From Bacteroidia bacterium (GTDB lineage Bacteria > Bacteroidota > Bacteroidia > NS11-12g > UBA955), in the NCBI GenBank assembly GCA_023254645.1, contig JALRLA010000155.1, positions 1 to 11,735 of the forward strand: a stretch of DNA of 11,735 nucleotides, written 5' to 3'. Below are positions 1 through 7,250 of this stretch, in pieces. The notes below the pieces were generated by a model, which was given only the letters and a program-made list of their open reading frames with translations, made no database searches and had not been told where the DNA came from. Position numbers and translations under genes: made by a program. Positions within the stretch are counted from its first letter, which is position 1, and each line of letters starts with the position of its first letter.

Positions 1-1080
1 AGCATTGCTACTTTATTGGTGAGCCAGAAATTGGCTCATCAAATTGAGGAAGAAGAAACGGCTCGAATGGAGTTGTGGGCGGAAGCAGAACGATTGTTGA
101 ATGATCCCTACAACGAAGGTGATCTGGGCTTTTACTTGGATGTCATCAAAAGCAATACCACCATCCCGGCCATCTTGGTCGACGATGAGTTGAACATCAT
201 TCAAAGCGTCAATGTGAATGCCCAGACGCCCAAAGCTCTGCAAGAATCTTTGCAGCGTTTCCGGGTTGAGCATCCGCCGATATTGGTTCCCATCGATCGG
301 GATTTGACCTACCGCGTGTACTATGGCGATAGTACCATTACCAAGCAGTTGAGGTATTATCCCTATGGGGTATTGGGCATTGTTGCCGTGTTCATATTGT
401 TGGCCTATTTGGCTTTTTCCTATTCCACGCGCTCCGAGCAAAATCAGGTCTGGGTTGGACTGGCAAAAGAAACGGCCCACCAATTGGGCACGCCTATTAG
501 TTCGCTGTTGGGCTGGATTGATTGCCTCGAGGCCGATGTGTTTCCTGTTGAAGCCCCCGATGAAATGCGCAAAGACATTGAGCGACTTCAGGTGATTACC
601 GAGCGCTTTTCAAAAATCGGCTCTGAACCCAAATTGGAGCTTGTAATTTTAAGCGAATTGTTATCCCAATCGGTCGATTACATGAAGAGCCGTTCGGGTA
701 AGAATGTTCAACTCTTTTACCAAGCCCCATCCAAACCCATACGTGCAGAAATCAATATCAATTTGTTCAATTGGGTCATTGAGAACATCATCAAAAACGC
801 TGTTGATGCCATGGAGGGGGAAGGAAGTATTTTCTGCTCAGTAGCCTATCGAAATGGATTGGCCTATATCGATATCAGCGACTCCGGAAAGGGCATACCC
901 AAAAATCAAATGAAGGATATTTTCCAACCCGGATTTACAACCAAAAAAAGAGGTTGGGGATTGGGGCTTTCTTTGGCCAAGCGAATCGTTCGGGACTACC
1001 ACAAAGGGGACATTTTTGTGAAAGAAAGTTTGCCGTTTAAGAGGACCACCTTGCGAATTACCTTAAAAGCTACGCAGTAA
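1..1080 (+). CDS. Membrane-bound sensor histidine kinase, 5'-partial
   Basis: The reading frame is open from base 1 with no convincing start, so the N-terminus lies upstream of the window; 359 residues are visible. Numbering from the first base: an extracytoplasmic segment (about 15-120), one membrane helix around residues 121-141 (YPYGVLGIVAVF onward), then a kinase core. The H-box is KETAHQLGTPISSL with phospho-acceptor His160 (bases 478-480). The ATPase domain has an N-box (ENIIKNAVDAMEG, about 261-272), a G1 box (DISDSGKGIP, about 291-300) and a G2 box (GWGLGLSLAK, about 318-327). All key residues are present, so it should be active. The HQLGTP H-box is typical of a Bacteroidota kinase family. 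A second N-terminal membrane helix is likely but outside the window. No response regulator is adjacent, so its partner is unknown. It is followed after 4 bases by the membrane-protein gene, which suggests one transcript. Confidence 0.9.
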   Translation, partial: SIATLLVSQKLAHQIEEEETARMELWAEAERLLNDPYNEGDLGFYLDVIKSNTTIPAILVDDELNIIQSVNVNAQTPKALQESLQRFRVEHPPILVPIDRDLTYRVYYGDSTITKQLRYYPYGVLGIVAVFILLAYLAFSYSTRSEQNQVWVGLAKETAHQLGTPISSLLGWIDCLEADVFPVEAPDEMRKDIERLQVITERFSKIGSEPKLELVILSELLSQSVDYMKSRSGKNVQLFYQAPSKPIRAEININLFNWVIENIIKNAVDAMEGEGSIFCSVAYRNGLAYIDISDSGKGIPKNQMKDIFQPGFTTKKRGWGLGLSLAKRIVRDYHKGDIFVKESLPFKRTTLRITLKATQ

Positions 1081-1084
1081 ACCC

Positions 1085-1549
1085 ATGCTTCAAAAGTCAC
1101 AGACATACCTGCTTCTGGCCCTTGGAATCGCCATGGCCTATTTCGTTTTGGTGAACCCTATTTTATTTGAATTTTTTTCTACCAGCAACAATGATATCGT
1201 TTTGGTAACCAATACCTGGACCTATGAAATCTTCGAGGATAACCAATTGGTAAGGCCCTATCCCAATTATTGGTTGATCGGCAGTTTTTATGGAGTAGTG
1301 ATGGTTTGGGTGGTTGCTTTATTGATCTACAATAGGCCCAAGGCCCAGCTGTATTCTATCCTAGTCTTAGTTGGGGTACTACTGGCATACGGAATTGAAA
1401 TTCAAGCGACGTATTGGGTGTACCAATCGAAGTACTATTTCTCTCCAGCTTATGAAGGGAAATATTACTGGGGTGCAGCCCTTCCATATGCAATGGCATT
1501 TTTAGCTGGGTTGATTGCTTTGTACATATTCAAAAGAAGAAGAGCATGA
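1085..1549 (+). CDS. Small four-helix membrane protein, DUF4293-like
   Basis: A 154-residue integral membrane protein with four predicted helices at about 8-30, 62-82, 90-110 and 128-149. It has an extracytoplasmic-looking loop (31-61), a second loop rich in Tyr (111-127) and a basic C-terminal tail (FKRRRA). The start MLQKSQTYLLLA, the helix count, the length and a short polar turn between helices 2 and 3 (YNRPKAQLY) resemble the Bacteroidota family DUF4293, whose function is unknown. That assignment comes from pattern and is not certain. The gene starts 4 bases after the kinase stop, and its TGA overlaps the ATG of the next gene (ATGA at 1546-1549), so the three are probably co-transcribed and the last two translationally coupled. 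No catalytic motif is visible. It could instead be an accessory subunit of the kinase, but nothing in the sequence shows this. Confidence 0.8.
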   Translation: MLQKSQTYLLLALGIAMAYFVLVNPILFEFFSTSNNDIVLVTNTWTYEIFEDNQLVRPYPNYWLIGSFYGVVMVWVVALLIYNRPKAQLYSILVLVGVLLAYGIEIQATYWVYQSKYYFSPAYEGKYYWGAALPYAMAFLAGLIALYIFKRRRA

Positions 1550-3327
1550 TGAAGAAAATGATTTCAGCCGTTCTGGCTTTGACGGCAGCCGTTATTGGCC
1601 ACGCTCAGCATTGGTCCTACAATGAATCTGCCGCTGATTGGGACCCCTCTGATTTTCCTCAAACACCCTATGAGGTGAGTGGCCAAGTGCACACCGCAAC
1701 TGTTGATCAAGCCAGAGAGTGGTACCAAGCCATGGCTCGTCAATTTCCAGATCGATGCGAACTGGTGGATATGGGACCCAGCGATGCGGCATGGCCCATT
1801 CAGGTGTTTGTAATCTCTTCCGAAAGTTCAGATCCCATCAAAGTTTTGGTTAACAATGCCATTCACCCCGGTGAACCTGAAGGTGTTGACGCTTGTATGT
1901 TGTGGGTGAGGGATGTGCTCTTAGTTGAAGGGTCAAGTGCCTGTAATCAAGTTGAGTACCACATCGTCTTGCACTACAATGTAGGTGGGGCATTGAATCG
2001 GAATTCTCAGTCACGGGCCAATCAAGCGGGGCCTGAGGTTTATGGGTTTCGCGGCAATAGCCAAAATTTGGATCTAAACCGTGATTTCATCAAGATGGAC
2101 AGCCGAAATGCGGAGTCATTTGAGCGGTATTTCTCTCGGTTTCAATTTGATTATTTCATTGATAACCACACTTCAAACGGGGCTGACTATCAATATGCCT
2201 TGACCTTTTTCTTTACCCATGCCGATAAGTTGCATCCGGCATTGAAGGACCACTCTTTGAGCTTGGAAGCCACTTTGAGGCAAGATTTATTCCTAGAGGG
2301 ATGGATCAATGCCCCCTATGTGCAAACTCGCGATCATAGTCCGGAAAGCGGATTGGTAGGTTTTTTTGAAACCGGAAGATATGCCACGGGCTATACGGCT
2401 CTTCACCACTGTATAGGTATTTGTGTGGAAACCCACATGCTGAAGCCCTTTCCTCAACGCGTAAAAGCCACGCATGCTTTTTTAGTGGCCTTTTCCAATC
2501 GCATGGCCACCGAATCCATGCTCAGGGAATTTCAAGATTTGGAATTGTCTCTGCGTCGGAGTTTCAGTTCTGATCCATGGGTGCAAGCCGGTGATTATTT
2601 GCCCATTCGATTCGAGTTGAGTACCGTACCCAGTGATACGCTCGATTTTTATGGATTTCAACACGGATACCGCAGCAGTGCTGTGCACGGACAAGATCGA
2701 TTGTTTTACGACCGCAATAGTCCCCAAACGTTCCCTGTTCCCTATTGGAATCATTACCTAGCTGTTGATTCGGCGCGCGTGCCCAGGGCTTATATTTTAC
2801 CCCGCGGATACAGCCGAGAGGTGCTGGAGCGAATAGGTAGGCAGAGAGGAGTGAGCGTTGTGGGCATTACGAAAGATACCACCATGGAGCTGACTGTGAG
2901 TCAATTGTTGAGCATGAAAACCAGTCAGCAACCCTATGAAGGGCACTACCTGCACAGCCAGATTCAGACCGTAGAATATTCACGTCCGGTGCGATTGCAA
3001 CGGGGAGATATGCTCATCAAGGTAACGCCCGAGAACGCCTTGTTCCTGGTCAACGTTCTTGAGCCAAGAGCTCCTGATAGCTATTTCGCATGGAACTTTT
3101 TTGACGCCTGTTTGCAGCAAAAGGAGTGGTTCAGCGATTACGTATTTGAAGACATGGCCGCTGAGTGGTTAGAAACCCAACCCTTGGTCAAGGAAGAATT
3201 GCAGGCCAAAATGAAGGCCAATCCTGAATGGGCGACAAATGCAGGGGCTGTATTGACTTGGGTTTACCAAAAAGGACCCTGGTCGGAACCTAGCGTCAAT
3301 GAAATTCCGATATACCGCCTGTATTAA
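1546..3327 (+). CDS. Secreted M14-family zinc carboxypeptidase-like protein
   Basis: A 593-residue exported metallopeptidase. Residues 1-20 form a signal peptide (MMKKMISAVLALTAAVIGHA), with likely cleavage GHA|Q, so the mature protein would begin with Gln21. The M14 catalytic domain spans roughly 50-310. The zinc ligands H107 and E110 sit in NAIHPGEPEG and H208 in DNHTSNG. The substrate-binding Asn-Arg pair is in NLDLNRDF (N178, R179). The likely catalytic base is E295 in CVETHMLKPF. All expected residues are present. Residues about 310-593 are a long C-terminal half that I cannot assign; it looks mainly beta-rich. The start could be either of two adjacent ATGs (1546 or 1549); the first overlaps the preceding stop as ATGA. 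The substrate is unknown; the family includes peptidoglycan- and peptide-trimming enzymes. The 42 bases between its stop and the convergent QueD-family stop show no convincing terminator hairpin. Confidence 0.88.
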   Translation: MMKKMISAVLALTAAVIGHAQHWSYNESAADWDPSDFPQTPYEVSGQVHTATVDQAREWYQAMARQFPDRCELVDMGPSDAAWPIQVFVISSESSDPIKVLVNNAIHPGEPEGVDACMLWVRDVLLVEGSSACNQVEYHIVLHYNVGGALNRNSQSRANQAGPEVYGFRGNSQNLDLNRDFIKMDSRNAESFERYFSRFQFDYFIDNHTSNGADYQYALTFFFTHADKLHPALKDHSLSLEATLRQDLFLEGWINAPYVQTRDHSPESGLVGFFETGRYATGYTALHHCIGICVETHMLKPFPQRVKATHAFLVAFSNRMATESMLREFQDLELSLRRSFSSDPWVQAGDYLPIRFELSTVPSDTLDFYGFQHGYRSSAVHGQDRLFYDRNSPQTFPVPYWNHYLAVDSARVPRAYILPRGYSREVLERIGRQRGVSVVGITKDTTMELTVSQLLSMKTSQQPYEGHYLHSQIQTVEYSRPVRLQRGDMLIKVTPENALFLVNVLEPRAPDSYFAWNFFDACLQQKEWFSDYVFEDMAAEWLETQPLVKEELQAKMKANPEWATNAGAVLTWVYQKGPWSEPSVNEIPIYRLY

Positions 3328-3369
3328 ACCTGCGGGTAGCCATTGCTCCAATACAAGGTTGGCAGTCCC

Positions 3370-3786
3370 TTACTCGCCAAAGTATTCGACGAAGTTGTTT
3401 TGGGTTTCCCAAAGGGTAATTTTGTGTAAGTGCACCCCCTCGGGTAAAGCATTGGAAATGCGGGGCCACATGGCCACAGCCATGCTTTCAATCGAGGGCA
3501 TTTGACCTTTCAGCCATTCGACATCTAGATTCAGGTTTTGATGATCGAGCTGGTCTGTGACCTGATCGCGTATGATGACCTTCAGTACCTTCAAATCCAT
3601 GACACAGCCGGTGTCGGGATTGGGCTGGCCTTTGACGGTAACGTACAAATCAAAATTATGCCCATGGTAATGGGGGTTGGCGCACTTGCCAAACATCTCG
3701 AAGTTCTTCTCTTCTGACCATTTGTCATTCCACAAGCGGTGTGCCGCATTGAAATGTTCTTTCCGGGTCAAATACAACAAGGGCAT
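3370..3786 (-). CDS. queD: 6-carboxytetrahydropterin synthase / PTPS-family enzyme
   Basis: A 138-residue T-fold enzyme. In bacteria this family usually converts dihydroneopterin triphosphate to 6-carboxytetrahydropterin, the second step towards queuosine. Zinc ligands are H16 (NAAHRL) and H41 and H43 (HYHGHN). The catalytic Cys35 lies in GKCANP, and a D81-H82 pair in QLDHQNLN matches the catalytic Asp/His. The pterin-anchoring Glu is E127 (LWETQNN). The Cys/His spacing resembles 6-pyruvoyl-tetrahydropterin synthases as much as E. coli QueD, so the precise product is less certain than the family. I chose the ATG at 3786: an upstream in-frame TTG at 3807 would add seven unconserved residues and begin almost at the upstream stop. 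The gene lies 24 bases after the cysteine desulfurase stop and may be its last operon partner, or have its own promoter (box at 3795-3802). No other queuosine gene is in the window. Confidence 0.88.
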   Translation of the reverse strand: MPLLYLTRKEHFNAAHRLWNDKWSEEKNFEMFGKCANPHYHGHNFDLYVTVKGQPNPDTGCVMDLKVLKVIIRDQVTDQLDHQNLNLDVEWLKGQMPSIESMAVAMWPRISNALPEGVHLHKITLWETQNNFVEYFGE

Positions 3787-3794
3787 ATCAACCG

Positions 3795-3802
3795 CAAAAT
3801 TA
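3795..3802 (-). promoter_or_regulatory. Possible -7 promoter box upstream of queD
   Basis: On the minus strand this reads TAATTTTG, an exact match to the Bacteroidota -7 consensus TAnnTTTG, ending 8 bases before the chosen ATG. No TTG-type -33 element is seen 17-23 bases further upstream. If used, transcription would start only a few bases before the start codon. The position between two closely spaced genes would make it an internal operon promoter. Confidence 0.3.
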
Positions 3803-3810
3803 GCCAAAAA

Positions 3811-4941
3811 TTAGGCGTACCACTCTTTGAGTTTCGCAACCGTCGAAAGAATATCTTCCTCGGTGTTGAATTTGCCAAAACTGAAGCGAACGGTGGTTCT
3901 GTCTGTGCCAGGGCGCAGGCACTGAATGACATGGCTCCCAGCCGTTGAGCCCGATGAGCAGGCGCTGCCACCACTCGCAGAAATACCGGCTAGATCCAAA
4001 TTGAACAACAACATGGCTCCAACAGGGTTGGGTGGGAAAGAAACACTGAGTACGGTGTACAACGATTCGCCTTCGGCATCGCCATTGAATTCAACGCCGG
4101 GAATTTCCGCTTTCAATTTTCCCATCATCAGGGATTTAAGCGCTGAAATTTTCGCTGACTTCGAATCGATGTCGCGGTAGGATATTTCCAAAGCTTTAGC
4201 CAAGCCGATGATTCCGTAGATGTTTTCTGTTCCACCGCGCAACTCTCGTTCTTGGGCTCCTCCAGTGATGAGAGGACTGATCTTTCTTCCTTTGCGAATG
4301 AAGGCAAATCCAACTCCTTTGGGTCCGTTGAATTTGTGAGCGGCGCCAGCCAGGAAATCGACAGGCAATTCTGACAAATTGAAACGGTAATGCCCCATGG
4401 TTTGAACGGTGTCGCTGTGAAAATAGGCTTGGTGCTTTTGGCACAATTCAGCCACGCGCTGCATATCCAAAAGGTTTCCTACTTCGTTGTTGGCGTGCAT
4501 CAGGCTCACCATGCAATTCTGGTGGGTTTGAAGCAACTGTTCCAGCGCCTGCATGTCCACGTGACCATTGGGTAAGATGGGCAGCAAGTGCAGTTCGGCC
4601 ATTCCCTTATGCGCCAATTCTTCAGCGGTGTGAAGAACAGCGTGGTGTTCAATGGGAGAACTGATGATGTTTTTGACCCCAAGGTCCTTTACTGCGCTGC
4701 GAAGGGCCAAGTTATCAGCCTCGGTACCCCCGCTGGTAAAGAAAATTTCGGCGGGGCTGCAACCTAGTAGTTTGGCAACCGATCCTCGTGCTTCTTCCAT
4801 CATGCCCTTGACTTTGCGGCCATGAGCATGTGTTGAACTTGGGTTTCCATAGTAATCCCGCATAACCGGAATCATGGCTTCCATCACTTCTGGATCCAGC
4901 GGGCTGGTGGCAGCGTTGTCGAGGTAAATGCGGTTTTCCAT
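3811..4941 (-). CDS. Cysteine desulfurase, IscS/NifS-like (class V aminotransferase fold)
   Basis: A 376-residue PLP enzyme that removes sulfur from cysteine as an enzyme-bound persulfide, for iron-sulfur clusters or tRNA thiolation. The N-terminal IYLDNAATSPLDPEV is the family hallmark. GGTEADNLAL forms part of the phosphate-binding site and EHHAVL supplies the His that stacks on PLP. The Schiff-base lysine is K203 in AAHKFNGPKG. The persulfide cysteine is C328 in GGSACSSGS, on the longer loop expected of group I (IscS/NifS) rather than SufS enzymes. An in-frame ATG at 4989 would add 16 residues lying inside the agmatinase gene; the ATG at 4941 gives the normal MENRIYLDNAAT start, 2 bases after the agmatinase TAA. 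No scaffold, ferredoxin or tRNA-thiolase gene is adjacent, so the sulfur acceptor cannot be named from context. Confidence 0.93.
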   Translation of the reverse strand: MENRIYLDNAATSPLDPEVMEAMIPVMRDYYGNPSSTHAHGRKVKGMMEEARGSVAKLLGCSPAEIFFTSGGTEADNLALRSAVKDLGVKNIISSPIEHHAVLHTAEELAHKGMAELHLLPILPNGHVDMQALEQLLQTHQNCMVSLMHANNEVGNLLDMQRVAELCQKHQAYFHSDTVQTMGHYRFNLSELPVDFLAGAAHKFNGPKGVGFAFIRKGRKISPLITGGAQERELRGGTENIYGIIGLAKALEISYRDIDSKSAKISALKSLMMGKLKAEIPGVEFNGDAEGESLYTVLSVSFPPNPVGAMLLFNLDLAGISASGGSACSSGSTAGSHVIQCLRPGTDRTTVRFSFGKFNTEEDILSTVAKLKEWYA

Positions 4942-4943
4942 GC

Positions 4944-5837
4944 TTAGAGTTGCTTGTTTTGGTTCAAATAACCGAGAAAGCGATAGCACAATTTGGCCAT
5001 CGTAAATTCGGTGATGATGTCCACTTCGCGGGGGGCGATTTCGACGATGTCAAAACCGACCACTTTGCGGCGTTCACACAATTTTTTGAGCAGTTGGGTT
5101 CCTTGGTGCCAGGTCAATCCGGCGGGCTCAGCCGTACCGACAGCAGGAACGATTGAAGGGTCAAATCCGTCAGCATCAATGGTGACGTAGACTTCTTCGC
5201 CCAAGGCATCGATGACGCGGTCCATCCACCCCTCGTCGTGCAACATGTGCGCGTACCAGGTGTGAATGTTGTCTGATGACTGTATTAGTTGGGCCTCTTC
5301 GATGCACTGAGCACGAATGCCCACTTGCACCAAATTAATGCCTTCGCTGTGCACTCGGGCCATGACAGAGGCGTGAGAATAGGGGTTGCCCTGATAGGCC
5401 TCTCGCAAATCAGAGTGGGCGTCAATTTGCAAGACGCTCAAGCCAGGATGTTTTTTGGCGTGAGACTTGACCAAGCCATAGGTCACTGTATGCTCGGCAC
5501 CCAGTGAAACGCAGAATTTGCCCGCGTTCAACACCTCATCGGTGTGGGCCTCAATCAAATCAACGGCCTCTTTGTCCACCTTACCCGTAAAGTCAAGAGC
5601 TTCCAAGGTGCAAATGCCAAAATCCTTGTACGATTCAGTACCTACTTCTTCGTCGTAATACTCAACGAAATGAGAAGCTTCAATGATGGCAGCTGGTCCT
5701 TTGTCGGAGCCGCTGATGTAGCTCGAGGAGTATTCGTAAGGGACCTGTTGGATGACCACTCGGGCGCGGTCGAATTCCGTCAGTTCGGCTTCTGGCAGAG
5801 CCAAGAAGCCTTGTTCGGCGGCAAGGCTTTTTTGCAT
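4944..5837 (-). CDS. speB: Agmatinase-type ureohydrolase
   Basis: A 297-residue enzyme of the arginase/agmatinase family, which hydrolyses a guanidino group to release urea; agmatinase converts agmatine to putrescine. The binuclear manganese site is complete: H116 (GAEHT), D139, H141 and D143 (DAHSDL), and D221 and D223 (TIDADGFDPS). The PROSITE-like stretch from T219 through P238 fits the family, and EIAPR near 266 matches the usual VE.NP position. GAEH replaces the commoner GGDH, so a guanidino substrate other than agmatine is possible. Family resemblance favours agmatinase. Its ATG overlaps the stop of efp by one base (TAATG at 5835-5839), and the next gene follows after 2 bases, so it is probably co-translated with both. 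No arginine decarboxylase (speA) lies in the window. Confidence 0.88.
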   Translation of the reverse strand: MQKSLAAEQGFLALPEAELTEFDRARVVIQQVPYEYSSSYISGSDKGPAAIIEASHFVEYYDEEVGTESYKDFGICTLEALDFTGKVDKEAVDLIEAHTDEVLNAGKFCVSLGAEHTVTYGLVKSHAKKHPGLSVLQIDAHSDLREAYQGNPYSHASVMARVHSEGINLVQVGIRAQCIEEAQLIQSSDNIHTWYAHMLHDEGWMDRVIDALGEEVYVTIDADGFDPSIVPAVGTAEPAGLTWHQGTQLLKKLCERRKVVGFDIVEIAPREVDIITEFTMAKLCYRFLGYLNQNKQL

Positions 5838-6403
5838 TAGTCTTTGACGCGTTCCATGTATTCGCCAGTGCGGGTATCGACTTTGATTTTTTCGCCGATT
5901 CCTACAAACAAGGGTACGTTTACCGTAGCTCCGGTTTCAAGCGTAGCGGGTTTCAACGTGTTGGTAGCCGTGTCGCCCTTCACGCCAGGTTCAGTGTAAG
6001 TGACTTCCAAGATCACTTGAGCGGGAGCGTCGGCAGCAACGGGAGATTCACCTCCTTCAAACGAAATCATGACGGTATCGCCTTCTTTCATGAATTTGGC
6101 GCCTTCGCCAAACATGTGTTTTTCAATGTTGATCTGATCATAGGTCTCGTTGTCCATGCAGACAAAGGCCTCTCCTTCTTCGTACAAATACTGCAGTTCT
6201 TTCACTTCCACGCGAACGATGTCTACGTTTTCACCGCTGCGAAAACGGTTTTCAGCGGCTTTTCCATCTTTTACGCGGCGCATTTTGGCTTGATAAAAAG
6301 CGCGAAGATTTCCAGGGGTGCGGTGTTGCCACTCGATTACTTGTACCAATTCTCCGTTATAACGCAAGAAGGTTCCAACCGATACATCTGAAGTAGTTGC
6401 CAT
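5837..6403 (-). CDS. efp: Elongation factor P, with Asn at the loop tip
   Basis: A 188-residue three-domain ribosome-binding factor that relieves stalling at consecutive prolines; the length is normal. Domain I (about 1-65) carries the loop that reaches the peptidyl-transferase centre, here EWQHRTPGNLRAFYQAK. Aligned to E. coli KPGKGQAF, the residue equivalent to modified Lys34 is Asn32 (codon 6308-6310), followed by Leu33 and Arg34. Domains II/III show MDNETYDQI and the C-terminal signature from GVKGDTATNTLKPA to TGEYMERV. The start at 6403 (MATTSDV) matches the usual EF-P N-terminus; an upstream ATG at 6418 would add five residues and overlap the promoter-like box. It is the first gene of a run with speB, cysteine desulfurase and queD. 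With Asn at the tip, lysylation (EpmA) or rhamnosylation (EarP) at the canonical site is not possible. Confidence 0.96.
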   Translation of the reverse strand: MATTSDVSVGTFLRYNGELVQVIEWQHRTPGNLRAFYQAKMRRVKDGKAAENRFRSGENVDIVRVEVKELQYLYEEGEAFVCMDNETYDQINIEKHMFGEGAKFMKEGDTVMISFEGGESPVAADAPAQVILEVTYTEPGVKGDTATNTLKPATLETGATVNVPLFVGIGEKIKVDTRTGEYMERVKD

Positions 6404-6417
6404 AATTTGAGTTTGCA

Positions 6418-6425
6418 CAAAAATA
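6418..6425 (-). promoter_or_regulatory. Possible -7 promoter box upstream of efp
   Basis: The minus strand reads TATTTTTG, an exact TAnnTTTG match, ending 14 bases before the efp ATG. No -33 TTG is visible at the usual distance. The same bases form the T-run of a possible terminator hairpin, so the two readings compete. Confidence 0.3.
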
Positions 6426-6446
6426 CGGCAAAGGGTCGAAATGCCG
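6418..6446 (-). terminator. Possible weak intrinsic terminator after mtgA
   Basis: On the minus strand, CGGCA (6446-6442) can pair with TGCCG (6430-6426) across an 11-base loop, and is followed by TATTTTTG. It lies about 70 bases after the mtgA stop and before efp. The 5-bp stem is short and the T-run doubles as a promoter-like box, so this is a weak call. The rest of the 110-base gap shows nothing I recognise. Confidence 0.3.
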
Positions 6447-6513
6447 CCGTTTCTGCTTCCTTTAGAGCCTTTCTAGGATTTGAGCCCGGAAAGGAGGTTG
6501 AAGTGCTTGGAAA

Positions 6514-7197
6514 TCAATAGGCCAATTTGATGCCATAACGGCGCATGGCTAAGCCAATCGCATACGATCGTCTTTGGGCTATAGCGCTGTGCAAACCACA
6601 GGTTCGCGGACAAGGCATCATGCTGGCAATTTGAATGCACTGACTGCGCGTAAGCGACTGAGGTGATTTCTTGAAGTAGTAATAAGCCGCAGCTCGCACA
6701 CCAAAGGCACCCCGGCCGAACTCGATGCAATTCAAGTAAACCTCCATGATGCGCTCTTTCCCCCAAATGGTTTCGATCAAAAAGGTGAAATAGACTTCCA
6801 GGCCTTTGCGCAGCCAAGACCGTCCTTCCCACAAAAACACGTTTTTGGCGCACTGCTGTGAAATGGTGCTGGCTCCGCGTTTTTTCTGGTGTGTTTTGTT
6901 GTATTCCCAAGCCTTTCGAATGGCCTTGAAATCGAAGCCGTGGTGCTTGAAGAATTGCTGATCTTCCCCGCAGATGACCGCCAATTCCATGGCATCGGGA
7001 ATGCGTTCTAGGGGGGTCCACTCGTCGCTGCTTTCTAGCAGCTTACCCTTTTCGAATTGTTCTTGGGTAAGGTTGCGCTGGCTGATTTGCAACAGGGTAG
7101 TGGGAGGGTTGACAACCTTGTACAGGAGTACCCACAGCAATGAGAATGCAATGGCTCCCAAGGTGATTTTGGCCGTCCATATCCAAAAGCGCAGCAT
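6514..7197 (-). CDS. mtgA: Monofunctional biosynthetic peptidoglycan transglycosylase
   Basis: A 227-residue inner-membrane glycosyltransferase of family GT51, which polymerises lipid II into glycan strands without a transpeptidase domain. One membrane anchor lies at about 8-27. The catalytic domain begins with GEDQQFFKHHGFD, where E78 is the expected catalytic glutamate. KKRGASTISQQCAKNVFL (about 105-122) is the conserved donor-site motif. KERIMEVYLNCIEFGRGAFGV contains the second catalytic glutamate, E152. The protein ends shortly after the domain, so it is not a truncated class A penicillin-binding protein; E. coli MtgA is of similar length. A cluster of Cys residues near the end (CIQIASMMPCPRTC) is unusual for an enzyme facing the periplasm and could form a disulfide. 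It begins 53 bases after the ferredoxin-NADP reductase stop, so co-transcription is possible. Confidence 0.95.
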   Translation of the reverse strand: MLRFWIWTAKITLGAIAFSLLWVLLYKVVNPPTTLLQISQRNLTQEQFEKGKLLESSDEWTPLERIPDAMELAVICGEDQQFFKHHGFDFKAIRKAWEYNKTHQKKRGASTISQQCAKNVFLWEGRSWLRKGLEVYFTFLIETIWGKERIMEVYLNCIEFGRGAFGVRAAAYYYFKKSPQSLTRSQCIQIASMMPCPRTCGLHSAIAQRRSYAIGLAMRRYGIKLAY

Positions 7198-7201
7198 GGG
7201 G

Positions 7202-7209
7202 CGAAAATA
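7202..7209 (-). promoter_or_regulatory. Imperfect -7-like box upstream of mtgA
   Basis: The minus strand reads TATTTTCG, one mismatch from TAnnTTTG, ending 4 bases before the mtgA ATG. No -33 element is seen. It lies in the 53-base gap after the reductase gene, whose only other structure is a 3-4 bp GC hairpin followed by TTTTCT, too weak to call. Confidence 0.18.
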
Positions 7210-7250
7210 ATGGGAGAAAAGCTCGCTTGTTGCGCGGCTAATAAAAATGA

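Noticed and set aside
13..483. 156-residue open frame on the minus strand opposite the histidine kinase
   Set aside because: It lies wholly antisense to a well-supported kinase gene and shows no domain or signal of its own.
3328..3369. Bidirectional terminator between the convergent M14 and QueD-family genes
   Set aside because: Only a 4-bp CCAA/TTGG pairing is visible, without a T-run on either strand.
3787..3807. TTG start for the QueD-family gene
   Set aside because: The ATG at 3786 is nearer the conserved core and the TTG would place the promoter-like box inside the gene.
4942..4989. Longer start for the cysteine desulfurase
   Set aside because: The extra 16 residues overlap the agmatinase coding region and precede the conserved start of the family; the ATG at 4941 fits the 2-base junction.
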